From assembly GCA_947457745.1 (NCBI GenBank), contig CANGWT010000068.1, positions 1-8,010 of the forward strand: DNA of 8,010 nucleotides. The letters run 5' to 3'. This document shows, piece by piece, positions 5,918-8,010 of this stretch (its first letter is position 1; the number at the start of each line of letters is the position of its first letter). Source of the DNA: Burkholderiaceae bacterium (GTDB taxonomy: Bacteria > Pseudomonadota > Gammaproteobacteria > Burkholderiales > Burkholderiaceae). Under the pieces are notes generated by a model. That model was not told the origin of the DNA. It made no database searches and saw only the letters and a program-made list of their open reading frames with translations. Position numbers and translations under genes: made by a program.

Positions 5918-5928
5918 AGACTTCAAAT

Positions 5929-6735
5929 TCAGTGCTTTTTGTAAACCAAGTCCCACACACCATGGCCAAGCTTTAAGCCTCGCGTCTCAAACTTCGTAAT
6001 GGGACGATAAGCGGGCCTATCAACATAAGCGGGATGTAAAGCATTGAGCTGCTCTAGGGTGGGCTTAAATTCTTTACACTCCTCACCGTGCTTGAGCGCA
6101 TCTTCAACTGTGAAAGTTTCTAATTTAGTCTGCACATGAGATGTATTGCTCAGAGCTGGCTCTGCATTGAGCACCAATAACATTTGCTCGGCATAGTTAT
6201 GCCAGTCAGTGGCTAAATGTAGGTAGGCGCCAAGCTTTAAACGAGAGGCCAGTAACTTCACAAATTCTGCTTGAATGAGCCTGCGTTTGTGATGGCGTTT
6301 TTTATGCCATGGATCAGCAAAGTAAATATGGATACCATCCAAGGAGTTCGGACCAATCATGTACTGCAAGACCTCAACAGCATCATGACGAATTAATCGT
6401 AAATTAGTGAGTTTGTTTTCACCAATGAGTTTCAGTAGTGCGCCCACTCCAGGCGGATGAACCTCAATAGCCAGGAAGTCATCTTCAGAGCGTGTAGCCG
6501 CGATCTTGGCAGTAGTTTCTCCCATGCCAAAACCGATTTCTAAGATCTTGGGGCGGGGTGAGCCACCAAAGGCTCCCTGAAGATCTAGCAATGATTCTTG
6601 AAATGGAATTAAAAACTGGGGGCCCAGCTCATCAATAGCCCGCTGCTGCCCCGCTGTTGTTCTGCCTGCTCTTAATACAAAAGATCTAATTCGATCAAAA
6701 TGTTTATCTGATTTACCCTGGGGCAACTTAAGCAA
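5929..6735 (-). CDS. trmB: tRNA (guanine-N7-)-methyltransferase
   Basis: TrmB uses S-adenosylmethionine to make 7-methylguanosine at position 46 in the variable loop of many tRNAs. The 268-residue protein has a Rossmann methyltransferase fold with the SAM loop LEIGFGMGE at 65-73 and acidic EVH at 91-93. FADPWHKKRHHKRR at 139-152 is the family catalytic/tRNA-binding motif, HLATDW at 173-178 follows, and the C-terminal RPITKFETRGLKLGH lies at 244-258. The first 55 residues form an N-terminal extension common in betaproteobacteria. No ATG is available: the start must be the TTG at 6735, just after an in-frame TAG and behind AGAAGG, or the TTG three codons later. The first overlaps the end of the sugar gene by 8 nt. 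The gene is on the same strand as ugd and the decarboxylase, a co-transcription with no obvious functional link. Confidence 0.93.
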   Translation of the reverse strand: MLKLPQGKSDKHFDRIRSFVLRAGRTTAGQQRAIDELGPQFLIPFQESLLDLQGAFGGSPRPKILEIGFGMGETTAKIAATRSEDDFLAIEVHPPGVGALLKLIGENKLTNLRLIRHDAVEVLQYMIGPNSLDGIHIYFADPWHKKRHHKRRLIQAEFVKLLASRLKLGAYLHLATDWHNYAEQMLLVLNAEPALSNTSHVQTKLETFTVEDALKHGEECKEFKPTLEQLNALHPAYVDRPAYRPITKFETRGLKLGHGVWDLVYKKH

Positions 6736-7681
6736 CTACCTTCTTGAAGTAAGCAATCGTTTCCTTTAAACCATCCTCAAGGTTAACCTTAGGAGTCCAG
6801 CCTAATTTAGATTTAGCTAATTCAATATTAGGTTGACGTTGCTTGGGATCATCCGAAGGCAATGGCTGGAAAATAAGCTTTGACTTGCTACCAGATAATC
6901 TCAAAATAGTTTCAGCTAATTCCAGCATGGTGAATTCGCCAGGATTGCCAGTGTTCACAGGACCCGTAAAACCTTCTTCAGAATTCATCATTCTGACCAT
7001 AGCATCAATCAAATCATCGACATAACAAAAGCTACGGGTTTGTTGACCATCGCCATAAATCGTAATGTCTTTGCCTTGCAGAGCCTGCACAATGAAGTTG
7101 CTGACTACGCGGCCATCATTTGGATGCATACGTGGGCCGTAAGTATTAAAGATACGAACCACCTTGATATCTAAATTGTGTTGGCGATGGTAATCAAAGA
7201 ATAGAGTTTCAGCACAACGCTTACCTTCGTCATAGCATGAACGGATTCCAATTGGGTTTACTTTCCCCCAATACCCCTCTGGCTGGGGGTGCACCTCAGG
7301 ATCTCCATAAACCTCACTGGTTGAAGCTTGCAAAATACGTGCGCGGGTGCGTTTCGCCAAACCCAACATATTGATTGCACCATGCACACTCGTTTTAGTG
7401 GTCTGCACAGGATCGTACTGATAGTGAACCGGGGAGGCTGGACACGCTAAGTTATAAATTTGATTTGTTTCAACGTACAGAGGAAAAGTTACATCGTGAC
7501 GCATCAACTCTAATTTTGGATTTGGTAATAGATGCTCTAGATTGGCTTTAGTGCCCGTAAAGAAGTTATCGACAACCAGTACTTCATTGCCTTCTTTAAG
7601 AAGTCTTTCCGTGAGATGAGAGCCCAAGAAACCGGCACCGCCAGTAATGAGCACTTTATTGTCGCGATTGTAATTTTTCAT
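6728..7681 (-). CDS. uxs: UDP-glucuronate decarboxylase (UDP-xylose synthase)
   Basis: This NAD-dependent short-chain dehydrogenase-type enzyme oxidises, decarboxylates and re-reduces UDP-glucuronate to UDP-xylose, a donor for cell-surface polysaccharides. The 317-residue protein has the NAD loop GGAGFLGSH at 14-22 and the UXS-specific LACPASPVHYQYDPVQTTKT at 78-97. Thr121-Ser122-Glu123 (in STSEVYGD) and the catalytic pair Tyr150/Lys154 (in YDEGKR) are present. FNTYGPRM (about 178-185) and RSFCYVDDLIDAM (about 216-228) complete the substrate site. The PASP and YDEGKR motifs separate it from GalE, dTDP-glucose dehydratases and the ArnA decarboxylase domain. The ATG at 7681 lies 35 nt after the upstream dehydrogenase stop. 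The adjacent gene makes its substrate, which strongly supports the call. Its end overlaps trmB by 8 nt. Confidence 0.94.
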   Translation of the reverse strand: MKNYNRDNKVLITGGAGFLGSHLTERLLKEGNEVLVVDNFFTGTKANLEHLLPNPKLELMRHDVTFPLYVETNQIYNLACPASPVHYQYDPVQTTKTSVHGAINMLGLAKRTRARILQASTSEVYGDPEVHPQPEGYWGKVNPIGIRSCYDEGKRCAETLFFDYHRQHNLDIKVVRIFNTYGPRMHPNDGRVVSNFIVQALQGKDITIYGDGQQTRSFCYVDDLIDAMVRMMNSEEGFTGPVNTGNPGEFTMLELAETILRLSGSKSKLIFQPLPSDDPKQRQPNIELAKSKLGWTPKVNLEDGLKETIAYFKKVVA

Positions 7682-7716
7682 GGGTACTTTCGATAGATAA
7701 CTTAATTTTTACGCTA

Positions 7717-8010
7717 CTAATTATGCCGACCAATACCTTGATACTCAAAGCCTAATTCTTGCATAGCTTGGGGCTCATAGAGGTTGCGGCCATCAAAGAT
7801 GATGGGGTGCTTGAGATTGGCTTTGAGCAGGTCAAAGTCTGGACTACGAAAGGCTTTCCACTCAGTGACGATCACTAAGGCATCTGCGTCTTGGGTAGCG
7901 ACCATGGGATCATCTACTAAGCTCACTTGTTTGAGACCTTCTGGATTGCCTTTAAAGTCGAGATCTAAGCAATGCTGGGCTTCTGGCATGGCTACTGGGT
8001 CATGGGCCAC
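7717..8010 (-). CDS. ugd: UDP-glucose 6-dehydrogenase, C-terminal part only
   Basis: Ugd oxidises UDP-glucose to UDP-glucuronate with two NAD. Only the last 97 codons are in the window, and the gene continues beyond the right edge; the GTG at 8008-8010 is an internal Val, not a start. The visible part is the C-terminal UDP-binding domain: AHDPVAM near its beginning, DADALVIVTEWKAFRSPDF at 41-59 and PIIFDGRNLY at 69-78, ending GFEYQGIGR. These are typical of the bacterial Ugd/UDP-glucose dehydrogenase family rather than GDP-mannose dehydrogenase. The NAD-binding domain and catalytic Cys cannot be checked here. The gene is followed by the UDP-glucuronate decarboxylase after 35 nt, giving a two-gene route to UDP-xylose. 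Confidence 0.92.
   Translation of the reverse strand: MAHDPVAMPEAQHCLDLDFKGNPEGLKQVSLVDDPMVATQDADALVIVTEWKAFRSPDFDLLKANLKHPIIFDGRNLYEPQAMQELGFEYQGIGRHN

Overview
This window looks like the chromosome of a betaproteobacterium, most likely a Burkholderiales member of the Polynucleobacter type. That placement is an inference from protein flavour, not a search. The supporting signs are moderate base composition, very tight gene packing, a RibB protein with a dead GTP cyclohydrolase II half (the RibBX architecture), ribH running straight into nusB, and a PilV/PilW/PilX/FimT minor-pilin set next to riboflavin genes. I see no insertion sequence, phage gene, CRISPR array, tRNA or rRNA.

There are three transcription blocks. 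Block 1 (about 1-3600, minus strand, transcribed right to left) holds four small minor-pilin genes (pilV, pilW, pilX-like, fimT/gspH-like), followed closely by ribD and then ribE, which runs off the left edge. Block 2 (3699-5872, plus strand) holds ribBX, ribH and nusB, and starts divergently from pilV across about 100-190 bp. Block 3 (5929-8010, minus strand) holds the 3' end of a UDP-glucose dehydrogenase gene, a UDP-glucuronate decarboxylase gene and trmB. It converges on nusB, with a large intergenic hairpin between them.

Functionally, ribD, ribE, the DHBP synthase half of ribBX and ribH cover every dedicated riboflavin step except GTP cyclohydrolase II. That activity must come from elsewhere, because the second half of RibBX has lost all three zinc-ligand cysteines. 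No FMN riboswitch is visible. NusB is the transcription antitermination factor usual beside ribH. Ugd and the decarboxylase together convert UDP-glucose through UDP-glucuronate to UDP-xylose for surface polysaccharide. TrmB makes m7G in tRNA and seems only translationally attached to the sugar genes.

Most genes are ordinary housekeeping genes. The unusual part is the minor-pilin cassette. PilW and PilX appear to begin at or near the mature pilin position, with in-frame stops that leave no room for a leader peptide. PilV is short and overlaps pilW out of frame by 71 nt. I did not find convincing evidence of a wholly new system.
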